DNA of 64,000 bases from Polysphondylium violaceum. Lineage: Eukaryota; Evosea; Eumycetozoa; Dictyosteliales; Dictyosteliaceae. Of this stretch, positions 25,202 through 36,703 are shown piece after piece; the first letter of the stretch is position 1; each line of letters starts with the position of its first letter. The stretch is taken from NCBI GenBank assembly GCA_000277445.1, contig AJWJ01000061.1, positions 1 to 64,000 of the forward strand, in the 5' to 3' direction. The position numbers were made by a program, and so were the translations under genes. A model generated the notes under the pieces. The model made no database searches, was not told where the DNA came from, and saw only the letters and a list, made by a program, of their open reading frames with translations.

Positions 25202-26992
25202 ATGACAGATACACTATTTTATCTAGTGTGGAGAAATAAACATATTAGAAAAGAGATAAATTACAATTTCATTGCAAGAGATCAAATAACAATCAGATAT
25301 CTCGGTCAATTAGAAAAGAATCATAGATTTTTAGAGAATCTTCATAAAGATATACATGTTATCTATAATATCAAAGATGAAATTGCTGATCATCTATATC
25401 AAACACACAAATATAAACATCTTATCACTCATTTAATCATACCAATAGAGGCGCTGTCTTTATATTTAGATGATAATAATAATAACAATAATGTATTAGT
25501 ATATGGATTAAATATATGTTGTTCAAAAACAAATAAACAATTGACATTAGAACAAAGGAACAATGGGTTTCCAGCGAGTATAAAATATATTTCTTTTACA
25601 AATATAAGAGAACTAGAGGATATCTATGTAATACCAGAGAGTATCACTAGTTTAGAACTTGTGATTCAGAGGAATTTATATTTTAATGTTGGTTTGATAC
25701 CGGGTACTGTAAAACACCTTAAATTTGGATTCTTTGAATATGCATATACAAATCTAATCGAGCTATCGCCAGGGGTAATACCATCGAGTGTTACGCATTT
25801 AGAGTTTGTCAATTTCTCTCAACCCTTGACCAAAGTTGGTGATTTGCCCGACTCTATCACCTATTTGGATCTTTCTGATTTTTTTGATGACGATGTCCAC
25901 CATCTTCCTGCGAGTTTGACTACCTTGTATATGGGAAGATTCTCAAAGACTCTGTCAAGGACTGTGTGGCCTCCTCGTCTCAAGAAGCTTGTGATGGGTG
26001 ATAGTTTTAATAGAGATATATTTACAAGTACTAGTCCGCCACTCCCGCCTTCTCTTACTTTTTTGGATATGGGCGAAGTCTTTGATGAAGAGATAGATAT
26101 TGGTCAATTGCCTCCCAACCTATCGACACTGAGGCTCGGCCCTTGGTACTCGCATAGCCTTTCCAGCGATCTCGAGTCGATGGCCAGTATCAAACACTTG
26201 GATATCAGGGCTATAAAGAATGGACCGATCCCTCACAACGCCACCGACGTCTCGTGCTCGTATACATTTGCCAAAGCGTATCCCAAGATGCCTCTATCGG
26301 TGAGACATTTGCGCTTTGACGCTCCCCACGGCCTCAAGTTGCCCACCGGATACTTTTCACAACACATTACAAAGCTCGTGCTAAACTACGACCGGGCACT
26401 GGTGCCCACTGACATCCCCACAAGCGTGACAAATCTTTCGCTCAGCATACCCGACAGCATCCACCTCTCGCCCCAGTGCATCCCATTTAGCGTCACCAAA
26501 CTCTCTTTGCGCCTCACTCAATCGCCACCTCGTTTCAATAGCAGTCTATTTGGCAGCAAACAGCAGATCAAGAGAATAGGCCCCCATGTCATTCCCCCCA
26601 GCGTCCACACCCTGTGTCTATATTTCTCGCATTATGTCTTGGGCGTCGACATTCCGTCCAGTGTCACCAAACTAAAATACGACTCTATGTCAGTGACCGA
26701 CTTTGAGCTCGACAAACTCCCCGCCTCTATCAAATGTCTGGACATCCGATCTGCCAAAGTCAAATTCCCCTTGCCGTTGCATCTTTTCACCCCCACACTC
26801 GAAACCATCAAAGTCGACAAATACAAAGAAACCCAGATAATAACTCAAATCTACGAAAACCACAAAATCAAGCCCTATGTACTTTTAAAGACGATAAACA
26901 TCCATAGACAATTTCATCTTGTTATGCATTTAAATCTCAACAACACACCATTAAGAGAACAATATATTTGTTCAAAATCAAAAGTATTTTAA
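25202..26992 (+). CDS. FNIP repeat-containing protein
   Basis: Intronless, 596 residues. The ATG at 25202 was chosen because the frame upstream has only non-ATG starts. The N-terminus (MTDTLFYLVWRNKHIRKEI) is the usual opening of the dictyostelid FNIP family, where a degenerate F-box-like helix precedes the repeats. From about residue 140 the protein is a ladder of 20-25-residue units of the form IPSSVTHLEF, LPDSITYLDL, LPASLTTLYM, IPTSVTNLSL, an LRR-like fold in which P-x-S-V/I-T/K-x-L is the core. A short Asn run lies near residue 95. Hundreds of paralogues occur in dictyostelids and their roles are largely unknown; some are suspected ubiquitin-ligase adaptors. Confidence 0.85.
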   Translation: MTDTLFYLVWRNKHIRKEINYNFIARDQITIRYLGQLEKNHRFLENLHKDIHVIYNIKDEIADHLYQTHKYKHLITHLIIPIEALSLYLDDNNNNNNVLVYGLNICCSKTNKQLTLEQRNNGFPASIKYISFTNIRELEDIYVIPESITSLELVIQRNLYFNVGLIPGTVKHLKFGFFEYAYTNLIELSPGVIPSSVTHLEFVNFSQPLTKVGDLPDSITYLDLSDFFDDDVHHLPASLTTLYMGRFSKTLSRTVWPPRLKKLVMGDSFNRDIFTSTSPPLPPSLTFLDMGEVFDEEIDIGQLPPNLSTLRLGPWYSHSLSSDLESMASIKHLDIRAIKNGPIPHNATDVSCSYTFAKAYPKMPLSVRHLRFDAPHGLKLPTGYFSQHITKLVLNYDRALVPTDIPTSVTNLSLSIPDSIHLSPQCIPFSVTKLSLRLTQSPPRFNSSLFGSKQQIKRIGPHVIPPSVHTLCLYFSHYVLGVDIPSSVTKLKYDSMSVTDFELDKLPASIKCLDIRSAKVKFPLPLHLFTPTLETIKVDKYKETQIITQIYENHKIKPYVLLKTINIHRQFHLVMHLNLNNTPLREQYICSKSKVF

Positions 26993-27129
26993 ATAAAGTT
27001 GGATCCAATAAATAATGATCATTTCTTCTTTAATTTAGTTACACCCTTATCTACCAAAAGAAAATTAAATCTCAATTCCCTATTCTATAATATTCCAGGA
27101 TGGGAAGCAAATTAAAATCTAAAATTTAT

Positions 27130-30100
27130 TTATAATGAGGTAGGGGGCTTTCTATTTTCCAATTCTTCAATTCTTTGTTTTATAGATTTATATAGTTTTG
27201 AAACTTGAGGGTCATTTTTAACAATATCGCTGAAAATCAAACTTTTAATCTTCTCCCATTCTTTAATAGTTGCCAACAATTTTTCTTCTAAACGAAGATT
27301 ATGAGTTCCTAGTTTGGTAATTGTAAGAGTAAGAGGTGTTCCATTTTTTAGGGTCTCTATCTTTAAAAGGGGTTTCAAAGGTTTGATTTCTTTTTCAATA
27401 TGTTTTCTTCTTTTTTCTACTGCTTTCAATTGAAAATCTCTTTCATTGGGTGATATTGTCTTTAACCATATATTTAAAAGGCCACAATCATTACATGTAC
27501 ATGAAACTTTTGGAGAGGCCCAAGGTAGCGATTGAGCGGGGTATTGGGGTTCAACAGCAACCTCGAATTGATAGGTAACTGCTTTGGACCAAAATGTAGC
27601 GTAAAGACCATTGATTACTTTATCTTTTGCACCTCCCATCTTTTTGTAGTCTGCACGGAGTTTCTTTAGGATTTCTATATAGTTGGGCGCTCTGTGATTA
27701 TAAAATAACGTTGACAACATATCTTGATTCTTTAGATAAAGTATAGCAATCTTGAAGAGTTTTTCCATGTCTGACTCATTTTTAGGTTCTAAAACATGTC
27801 GTTGTACATAGATTGATTCTAATTGCTCCAATGTTAGAATTTGAGGATATTGTTTATAAATTAAATACAAGTCTGAAAAACAATTGATAAAATCTGCAGG
27901 TGAAGAAACTTGATAGGGGTTATGATAAGATCTTTTGGAATAACTATAATCGTAATCATAATCATCATCATCATAATTATTATTATATGAATATGCTTGA
28001 TGAGTTGCAGTGATTAGATGATCAACAATTTGCTCTACCAATGATTTCTTGAGTTGGTGTTCAAATTGATCTCCATTGACTATACTTTGTATGTTTACCA
28101 GAGCAGTTTTAATGTCTTCAGTCTTTATATTGCTTAATAGTTTAGATTGAGCCAATTGGTTAAAATATTGGAGAGCAGATGATTTGATAGCTTCATTTGT
28201 TATTTTGTTTAAAGATTCTTTAATAATAGATGTAATATTTGATACAATCTCCACTTGTTCCCTGTTAAATGGTTGGTAAAAATCTTTTAATAAAAGGTTT
28301 GAATATTCTTGTTGAGATATGATATCTTGTTTTTCTTCTTTTCTTTCTACTTCGTCTTCTTTTTCTTCATAAATAGTAATTGGGAAAAATCCTGCCAATT
28401 GAGCTAAAATTTCTAAAATAGATGGAAGTGATTCAGTGTAAACAAGACATTGAGTAACAAGACTCTTTAGGATACCAGGAATTTCAGTACCCATTCCATC
28501 ATTTGACAATTGCAACATATCATCAAGGACATAATCAGTAAACTTTGAAATGAATGGAAAACAATATATGTAGAGATCCAATAATATTGGGACTTTAATA
28601 GTTCTCTCTTGAAAGATAATTTGATGACTATCAAACAAAGAACAAGCAATGAAAGATGAAGCTCCGCCTAATTCGACCATTCTTTTTATAAGATGTTTGT
28701 AATCGTTTTTAAGGATGGTGGGATCCTCTATCTCACCATCTACCATTTTTGCCTCTTCAATCTTTTGATAGGCACTTAAAAGTGTGTGAGGGTGATCACA
28801 GTGTTGAAAGATTAGAGAAGAATAATCTTTCCAAATTACTAGTGCAGAGGTCTTGTAAAACTTTGAATAACTTGTGCCTTCATTTCCACTCGGGTATAAT
28901 CTCTTGGTATCCCATTCTATAGAGTTGATAGATTCTTTTGGAAACATTTCTGATTGATTCATTTTAATCATTGATGTTTTAACAAGTTGTTTCCCAGAAT
29001 TGATATCTATTAAATTATTTAGATATAATTCTCGACTACTATTAAAAGTGTTGTATCCTTCGTCATCATAGCAAGCACCATCTTCTCTAATATCTAGTAA
29101 CCCTATTGCGCAATAATACTTTGTTCCTTGAATTGCATTTAAAATTGAGGTTGTAGTTTGTAAATCTTTACCTTTAAGCGAATCCATCAAGTATTGATCC
29201 AGAGTATATTTGTGATCCAAAATGCAAACTATACGATCTCTATCAACCAATGCTTTTTGAATTAATCTCGACAATTCTTCTTTTGAATTTTCTTTTCTAG
29301 CATATGGTTTAATTATTAATTCTTCTTGAGAAGATTGTTCTTGTTCTTGAACTTGTCTTCTTTTTTCTTGGTCTTCTTTTTTTATTATTATTTGACCCTT
29401 ATCTGTTTTTTGTCTCTTTATTGATTTAGTTTCCTCTTCTTCTTGCTCATCCTCGTTAATTTGATTATTCTTTTCTATTAAAGGTTTTTTTACTCTAGTA
29501 ATAATATCTAAATTATTCTTTCTACCAGGTCTAATTAAATTATAGACGAGACAAACTCTGTAGCCTTGAGTAACTGGTTTAACTTCATGTTGAATATCTG
29601 CATAAAATGCTGCAAAATTCATTTCAGACACAGAATCATTCTCTAATGAAAGAGTCACTGATTTACCTGCATGTTGTAAAATTAAATCACCACCTCTATG
29701 AAAAGATGGCAAAGAGATTACCAATGTTCCAAACATATTCTCCCCTTTTTCTGAATCACGATGAGGTTTAAAGAAGGCACCTTTATCATAGATTAATAAT
29801 TTATATAGATCAGCTGCAATCATTTTATCTGGTTGTTGTTGCTGTGGATCACCTAACCCAAATTCAACTTGAACTTGTTCTAAAATTTGTTGAATAAATG
29901 CATCCCATTGTTTTCCACCATAGTTTTTGAATTGATCTGTAGATAATTGCCATACTTTTCTAACATCCAAATCTGTAATAGTCTCTGTACCTATTATTCT
30001 TATTAATATTACTGCAGTGATTGTGCAAATTATAGTAGTTACCTTTTCCATATGGTGCTCTAATTGATTTTGTAATTATTTGTTTAATAGAGTACTCGTT

Positions 30101-30456
30101 AAAGGGGAATTGGAGTACACCAACACCATTTACAACTATTCTAGGTGGTGCAACCTGGATTTTAAATTTGTATTAGAATGGATGTTGTGATCATTATTTT
30201 GTAATAATTACCTCTTGACATCCTATACAATAGAAATTGGCTGATGTTTGATCTATATTTAAAATATCTTCTAATTGATCAAAGATATCACGTCCTTTAA
30301 CATCATCGTCATCGTCTTCATCTTCATCATCATCATCATCTTGATCGTCGTCATTGTCTTCATCATTGTCTTCATCATTGTCTTCATCATTGTCTTCATC
30401 ATTGTCTTCATCATTCTCTTCATCATTCTCTTCATCATCTGTGTCTTCATCTTGAT

Positions 30457-30497
<41 letters not shown>

Positions 30498-30940
30498 CCA
30501 TCATAGTCATTGACATCATCCTTGTTTTTTAACATATAAAAGAGACCACGTCCGCCAAGATAATTATCATCATTATCGTCATCATCTTTGTCTTCTTCAG
30601 AGTAATCTTGATCGCTATCGTCATCTTGATCATCAACATTGCCATCACTGTTGTTTTGGTCGTCACTATAATAATCATTGTAATCAACTTGGTATTCATC
30701 TTGGTTTTGATATTCTTGAAGATTATTTACCAATTCATATTGTTGTTCATTATCTGTATCACCACCAAAATCAAAGTCTTCATCATTATCACCATTATCT
30801 GTATCACCACCAAAATCAAAGTCTTCAAATGAATCTCCAGAGACTAAATCACTGGTAACTTTATCTTCATTATATTGGAGCTCCCTTATTAAAGAAGTTT
30901 GTTGCTTATGAGCAGTCTGTTTGGTGACTCTAGGATACAT
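27130..30940 (-). CDS. 2OG-Fe(II) oxygenase domain protein with acidic N-terminus, 3 exons
   Basis: Predicted 2-oxoglutarate/Fe(II)-dependent dioxygenase. Exons are 30940-30212, 30154-30043 and 29990-27130 (729, 112 and 2861 bases, phases agree), giving about 1,233 residues. Residues 1-225 are extremely acidic, with DEDN and D-run repeats. The short second exon carries VAPPRIVVNGVGVLQFPF. The catalytic domain follows: FKPHRDSEKGENMFGTLVISLP supplies the H-x-D iron ligands, HEVKPVTQGYRVCLVYNL the distal histidine and the Arg for 2-oxoglutarate. A long helical region and a C-terminal CTCNDCG cysteine cluster, possibly zinc-binding, complete it. Proteins of this layout occur in fungi and amoebae without a known substrate. 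The first intron is inferred from phase; the acidic exon could also be predicted as a separate gene. Confidence 0.78.
30353..30436 (-). repeat. 12-bp coding minisatellite, 7 copies
   Basis: Seven tandem 12-mers (five ATTGTCTTCATC, then two ATTCTCTTCATC on the plus strand) encode the Asp-Glu-Asp-Asn / Glu-Glu-Asn array of the acidic oxygenase head. Next to it, about 30454-30500 is a GTCGTCATC-type 9-mer array encoding an aspartate run. Both are expected to vary in length between strains. Confidence 0.85.
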
Positions 30941-31120
30941 ATCTCGTTTGTAAAACCTATGAAAAAGTTTGACTTAAGGACCAATCTCCCATATGAAAAA
31001 AAACGAAAAAAAAGGCGCCATTTTTGAATTTCGAAAAAAACATCTGATTCTGATCAAAACCCAAAAAAAGACATCACAAATCTTTTTTAAAATTTTGCAA
31101 AGATTAATTTTTTTTTTTTC

Positions 31121-33313
31121 ATGAAAATAAATCACACTTTTCGCATGAAGAAAACAATTAAATTAATAGATATATTATATAAAAAGATATTTCAAAATAA
31201 ATATCTTAGAGACTGTATTTATAAATATATCAGGCCGCACTCTCAACCAAGGTACAATGATGTAGAATGGTTAAAAGAAAAACTATTGTTGGATAAGGAC
31301 GAATATGGTAGTCTTTGTATCAATAACAAATCAGCTTCATTTATCTCTTCACTAGAGATCACATTGTTTAAACAGGTGTTTTATAAATACCAAGACTCGT
31401 TTCCCAAAGGGTATCCCCCAATCACGAAATGGGCGGCACATTACAATAATCTACCTGTGCTCGAGCATCTCATTGAATTGGGCTACACACCTGACGAGGC
31501 GACAATGGACAACGCCTGTCGTGTGGGGAATTTAGAAATGGTGCAGTTTTTATACAGAAAAGCAGATATGAGAGAGATAGATTTCCTAAATCTAGAATCT
31601 GCAGTCATGTCTGGTAATCTCGATCTCGTCGTGTTTTTGATGGGTATCCTACAAACCTTTCCTATGCAACAGAAAATTAGATTACTGGAAAAGTCTGCCG
31701 CTCTATTACATGCAGATATATTCAGGTACTTGAACGCTAGATTTGAATATTCTGTACCGGTATCAAGAGATACTTTTGCGACGATTCGAAATCGAGAAAT
31801 ACTTGAATTGTGTTTTCCAGCCCAAGTAATCACAACGTTTAGCAACACGGCTTTACAAGAATTGTGTATTTGTTTAATGAAAGGAAACCATATAGATTGT
31901 ATCAATTATTTGTTGTCATGCCCGAGTGATACAGTAGAGCAAGAGATTAGAAAAAGTGTAATTCTTCTTTCACTTCATCTAGGAAAATTAGATTTATTCC
32001 AAATGTTTGATAAAGCAGATGTAGATCTAAGTTTTATAACACTAGCTCAGATTCATGGTTGTTTATTAACTACAGAGCAAGAGTTATGCTATTTTATAGA
32101 GAAAAGAAAAGTAGTGGTAGATTCTATAGCTTGTCTTCATTTTGTCCAAGATGAATATCAAAATCTTTGCCGCTATCTTTTTAATTTACCAGAATATCTA
32201 ATTGTTGGAAAAAATGAAATTGTTTGTAAAAACACAAAGACTGATATCTCTATTCAATTAATAAGAAAAGCTATAACAACAAATAGTATCTTGATTTTTG
32301 AAACAATTAAATCAAAAGGATTTATTAAACCAAATGGTGATATTGATACAATTGTCGATTGGTCAGAATTTGGAAAATCTAATCATTATATCAAAATCTT
32401 TGAAATCATTTCAAATATGCTTTCTCCGACACAAAATGAATTGCTCAAAATTTTAGAGAAATCTGCTTCAACCCAATCCTTTGATAATTTAGAAATATTT
32501 AAAATAGTTTATCAAAAGCTCTCTAATACCGAAATTAATAATATATTGAATTTGGCATGTGAAAATAATAGAATAGATATTATTAAATATTTATTATCTG
32601 CTGGGTGTAGAGTAGATGGGCTCGAGCTGCCATTTGGTACAACATCAAATTATGAAATTATTAAACTACTTTTTAACAATGGATGTAAAAGAATTACAAA
32701 TAATATTAAATTGATGTCTTGTGTTAAAAAAGGCTATGTCAACAACTTTGATTTTTATTTTAAAAATATCAAATCATTTGGTTCAAGTTTAAATGGAGTT
32801 AATTTACAAGAAATGCTTTACCAGGCTATAAGCCACCAACGCTTATATATTTTGAAATACTTGTTTGAAAACTTTAATCATCAATTTGAACCCACCACTG
32901 AAATACTAAAGCAATTGGGAAGCTGTTCCAGTGTGGCCATTGTTAAGTATTTTCATTTAAATCAACGTGTATTGACAAAGAAACCACGCTTTCAAATCAG
33001 TTTCAAAAAGGCCATCAAAATGGGCGATTTGGAGATTGCCAAATATCTGAACCATCATTGTAATTGTACTTTTACTCTAGAATTATTTTTAAAATGTGTA
33101 AAACAGAGACACTCTCACATAATGGAGTATTTTAAAAGTCAAGTAGACAAACAAATGATTCTTTCTATAACTGAAAATCAAGTCACCGATTACTCATTTG
33201 GCAATTCCTATATATTTCAAAGATATTTGTCTCACTATAAATTTACTGTAATGGATTCTCTTTCATCAAAGCCTTCAAAAACATCCTTGTTTTTTTCGAC
33301 TTTGTTTAAATAA
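31121..33313 (+). CDS. Dictyostelid ankyrin-repeat family protein
   Basis: Intronless, up to 730 residues; the second ATG at 31145 (MKKTIKLIDILY) is an equally good start. The opening LIDILYKKIFQNKYLRDCIYKYI resembles the F-box-like helix that begins many dictyostelid ankyrin proteins. Degenerate ankyrin units follow, such as NLEMVQFLYRKADM, NLDLVVFLMGI, NRIDIIKYLLSAGCRVDG and RLYILKYLFENFNH. No catalytic motif or membrane segment is seen. Such genes form very large, fast-evolving families in this group and have no assigned function. It is divergent from the oxygenase gene, with 180 bases between the starts. Confidence 0.75.
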   Translation: MKINHTFRMKKTIKLIDILYKKIFQNKYLRDCIYKYIRPHSQPRYNDVEWLKEKLLLDKDEYGSLCINNKSASFISSLEITLFKQVFYKYQDSFPKGYPPITKWAAHYNNLPVLEHLIELGYTPDEATMDNACRVGNLEMVQFLYRKADMREIDFLNLESAVMSGNLDLVVFLMGILQTFPMQQKIRLLEKSAALLHADIFRYLNARFEYSVPVSRDTFATIRNREILELCFPAQVITTFSNTALQELCICLMKGNHIDCINYLLSCPSDTVEQEIRKSVILLSLHLGKLDLFQMFDKADVDLSFITLAQIHGCLLTTEQELCYFIEKRKVVVDSIACLHFVQDEYQNLCRYLFNLPEYLIVGKNEIVCKNTKTDISIQLIRKAITTNSILIFETIKSKGFIKPNGDIDTIVDWSEFGKSNHYIKIFEIISNMLSPTQNELLKILEKSASTQSFDNLEIFKIVYQKLSNTEINNILNLACENNRIDIIKYLLSAGCRVDGLELPFGTTSNYEIIKLLFNNGCKRITNNIKLMSCVKKGYVNNFDFYFKNIKSFGSSLNGVNLQEMLYQAISHQRLYILKYLFENFNHQFEPTTEILKQLGSCSSVAIVKYFHLNQRVLTKKPRFQISFKKAIKMGDLEIAKYLNHHCNCTFTLELFLKCVKQRHSHIMEYFKSQVDKQMILSITENQVTDYSFGNSYIFQRYLSHYKFTVMDSLSSKPSKTSLFFSTLFK

Positions 33314-33848
33314 ATATAATACACTTGTAATATTGCATAAAAAAAAAAGTCAATGACAGAAAGATAGGATCGGTATCGGATTAGTTCCCATAAACACTCT
33401 AGGAAATCGGACAACGGGGCAAGCTGTCGAATACAAATCAATATTTTAAAATAACTTAATTTTTTGTACGAGATAGTGTTTTACCCATAAATAAATAAAA
33501 TTTTAATATAACTTACAGAGCATACATATTCTATCTACTCATATAAAATTCATACCTTTTTTCTCATTTTTATATTTTTTAAAATTACCCCTCTTTTTCA
33601 GCCCACCACAACTGAGAAATCATATAAAAAATTAAAGATAATTTTTATATCAGAGTTTTAGATTTTTGTAACCCGTGGTAAAATGGATTCGTAAGAGTTT
33701 CAAATTTAATTTATTTTGGGTGCAGATGGAAAACAGTAAAATCTAATGAAGAATGGAAACCTATAAATATGTTTTTTTTATTGTTGAAAAAATCAATTCA
33801 AAACAATCAAACAAACAATTAACAAAAAACAATTCAAATAGATTCAAA
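33314..33848. other. Spacer upstream of the CBM49 gene
   Basis: No gene is seen. A TATA-like CTATAAATATG lies about 80 bases before the ATG at 33849, followed by a T-rich and then an AAC/CAA-rich leader, as expected of a strongly expressed dictyostelid gene. An ATG at 33753 is in frame but sits before the TATA box and is unlikely to be used. Confidence 0.45.
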
Positions 33849-34274
33849 ATGAGATTTACCGCTATTCTTTGTGCCTTATTACTTACTGTTGCTTTGGCTT
33901 CTGCTGAAGTTGAACAGCGTCCAACTACACCAACACAACAATTGGTCCAAGATGTAACTCTTACTCAAAAAGTGATTGGTACTTGGTATGATGGCACCAC
34001 TCGTAAAAACTATACTCAATACGATGTTATCATTCAAAACAATATGAATCGTAATATTAAAAACATTGTAATTGATACTGATGCCACCTTTAAATTACGT
34101 CAACCTGCCTCTGCCAATCTCTGGAACATGGTCATGCTCTCTAATGGTGATTTAGTTTTACCATCTGTTCAACCATCAATCAATGCCCATGCTTCCTACA
34201 CCTTTGGCTTCATCCTTGAAGGTACTCCAGCCACTCCTGCCCACCTCGCCATTAAAGCCATCATTTATGAATAA
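33849..34274 (+). CDS. Secreted CBM49 (cellulose-binding) domain protein
   Basis: 141 residues. The ATG at 33849 starts a clear signal peptide (MRFTAILCALLLTVALASAE), so I prefer it to the in-frame ATG 96 bases upstream. The mature protein is a single carbohydrate-binding module of family 49: VTLTQKVIGTWYDG, YTQYDVIIQNNMNRNIKNIVIDTD, ANLWNMVM and a final SYTFGFILEG. Family 49 modules bind cellulose and occur in many small dictyostelid extracellular-matrix proteins of the stalk, slug sheath and spore coat. No catalytic domain is attached. Codons are G+C-richer toward the 3' end, consistent with high expression. Confidence 0.85.
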   Translation: MRFTAILCALLLTVALASAEVEQRPTTPTQQLVQDVTLTQKVIGTWYDGTTRKNYTQYDVIIQNNMNRNIKNIVIDTDATFKLRQPASANLWNMVMLSNGDLVLPSVQPSINAHASYTFGFILEGTPATPAHLAIKAIIYE

Positions 34275-34434
34275 ATTCATTACCTCTCTCTATCTTATAC
34301 AAGATCACATAATCAAAGTAATAAATAAAGAATAATTTTTTACTAGATAAAAAATAAATTGCTACTGGTGGCAGACTTGATCTTGCTTTTACCAATATGC
34401 TTTTCTCTGAAAGGGTAATAATATATTTACATGA

Positions 34435-34656
34435 TCAGAGATGTATATATTTACCGATCATTCTTCCAGCTATTGTTTTTGGGGAGAAGAAGGCTGATTT
34501 ATCAAAATGTGCTGTACTATTAGAAACATGTGCTGATAAGCTTGAATTAATAAGCACATAACAAACTATTCTTTTATAACTTGATACTTTTTCTTGTAAA
34601 TGGCTATCATTATTCCAGACTTGTTGGATTACATTCATAAAATCTTTTTCGTTCAA
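34435..34656 (-). pseudogene. Unidentified coding-like fragment
   Basis: The minus strand is open for about 73 codons, with an ATG at 34638 (MNVIQQVWNNDSHLQEKVSS...) and amoeba-like codon use up to a GTAAAT donor-like site after RMI. A possible next exon (EKSILVKARSSLPPVAIYF) follows a TTTCAG at about 34408, inside the CBM49 3' flank. The plus strand is also open over much of the same stretch (LPAIVFGEKKADLSKC...), so the strand is uncertain. I recognise no family. It may be a decayed gene or a small unannotated one. Confidence 0.25.
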
Positions 34657-34834
34657 CCGGTGTGGTGTGGCATTTTATATCCTCTTCTGCTTGTTATTTC
34701 AATATATTCAATTTGTCTTATCAAAAAGTTAAAAGCAATTGAAAGATAAATAAATTCGACTCGATATTTTTTATTATTTAAAATGGGCTATAAAATTGTT
34801 ATTACAATCATCTACTCTAATGGTCTTGATCTTC

Positions 34835-36703
34835 TCAAGATGATTCTTCTGGGAAATAAAAGTTTGTAAATATAACAAATAAAACTAAAATAGTAAAAGA
34901 AATCATGCAAATCCATGATATTCTAACTGAATTTTTCTTTGATACTCCCTTTAAACCTTTAAATGATTTTCTATCTTCAAATAATATAGTTTCATTTTCC
35001 TCCCAATCAACAGTTTCTTTCGATACTTCTTCTACAATTCTTCTTTGTTCAGGTGAGATTACTATAGATAGAGGTTAAATGATAACATCATTATCATTTA
35101 CATATAATGATTCTGTTAGAGAGAGATGGAAAAAAGAAAAGAAATAAAATAACGATTGGATAAATAAATATACCAATTTCAATAAATATTAATCATATAC
35201 ATACTATTATTTTTTTTAAACTTTTGAGCTCTAATATATAATGCAAATGGAATAATAAAGTTTGCAATAGAGTTAAAGAATAAAGAACTGTAGTTGGAAA
35301 TGATGTTTAACCAGTTACCTGTGAGACAAGGGATAGTTACGAGCCCTAGGTGTTTGATTAAGTTATTTTACAGTTAATATCCTCATTATCTCTTTAAATT
35401 TCTTTAGAAAAAAAAAAAAAAAACTTACATGGAAGGATAATTGCAAAGAAATTTGCAACTTTTTTAGAACAAAAGTTATTTTGTACTAAATTGTATCTTA
35501 CAACAATAGAGAATACTGGAATTGTACTTGCCAATACAATGAATGGGAAGAGATATACTGAAAATCTAAAAAATACATTTGATTTTGGAGATGTGGTAAT
35601 CAATGAAAGAATATCACTAGAGGCAGACATATTACTAAAAGCCAATGCTCCAAATACACCAATAATTATAAAAATAACAGTTGATCCAATGGTTGAAATC
35701 CAAAGTGATCTATTGATATTGACAGTTGGTTTTGATTCATTGACCCATGATGGAATGGTTGTAACGAATGCATAATTAAACATTGTATTACCCATAATCT
35801 GAGCCATACCAGATACTTTACCAAATGCTGGTAAATTCTCTGCCTTTAACCCCAATAAACAAAAGATAACTACCCAACTGGTTACAATGATAAGCATAGC
35901 AATTACACAACCAATTTGAATAACAATATTATCGTCGAGATTCAAAAATCCCAATGGAACAATAATTGCAATAATAATAAGAAAACCTAAAGTAAATAAC
36001 ATATATTCATCAAGAAATGGTGAGTTATTGGGGGATTCTTCGTGAACACATATCCAACCTCTTGTAAAAGATACACCACATGTTGTCTTAAAGAAAAAGA
36101 TCAAAATACTATCCATTACCTGTGCACAAATAATGATACTCGCTATATTTGTCACCTGTAAACTTATATTGATAAATAATTGTGATGCAATGTATCCCCA
36201 TTTTCCAAAAAAGAAACGACAAAGCATTGTAAATTCTACTCTAAGTTGAAATCTAGGATTACCAGGAATCATTGCCATTGCTTCAATGATGAATAATCCT
36301 GAAAATGAACTTAATATCATCATTAATATATAGGCGAGTGTTGATAATGTTACTCCACCCACTTGATATTGGTACGAGATGTTAACCATACCTGGACCTG
36401 TCATATTTCCAATAAGTAAACAAATACCTCCAACAGTTCCACTAAATATTATTAATACATTAATATATTATATAAATTAGGATCTAAAAGAAAAAAGTAT
36501 GATACTTACATTGTTTTTAAACCAAATGGATTTGCTGCTTTATCATCTGCAGATGGCAATTTGGATAAATCCATATTTTTTAATAAGTACTCATCATTAA
36601 ATTCATCGGCATTCATAGGTTGCTCCACTGCAAACGGACTCTCCATAGAGACACCTATGGTCTGATTTATCGATTTTCCTTTTCCAATGCTATTATTAAA
36701 CAT
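34835..36703 (-). CDS. Amino-acid permease (AAAP/Aa_trans family), 4 exons
   Basis: Multi-pass membrane transporter, probably for amino acids, in the plasma or an endo-lysosomal membrane. Exons are 36703-36510, 36441-35429, 35345-35205 and 35061-34835 (194, 1013, 141, 227 bases), in agreeing phase, giving 524 residues. A hydrophilic head of about 65 residues (MFNNSIGKGKSINQ...PFGLKTI) precedes about eleven hydrophobic segments. The first, GTVGGICLLIGNMTGPGMVN, carries the Gly-rich unwound helix typical of this superfamily. The final exon holds a charged loop, a last membrane helix (ISWICMISFTILVLFVIFTN) and a tail ending FPEESS. The family call rests on topology and the first helix; the substrate is unknown. 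Confidence 0.78.

Noticed and set aside
30275-30532. Plus-strand frame rich in Ile/Val/Phe
   Set aside because: Shadow of the Asp-rich minisatellite on the minus strand.
33478-33530. CCCATAA box with a CTTACAG-like motif, as in class I RNA genes
   Set aside because: The two motifs are only about 25 bases apart, whereas the upstream element should lie about 60 bases before the RNA start; no stem joins the ends.
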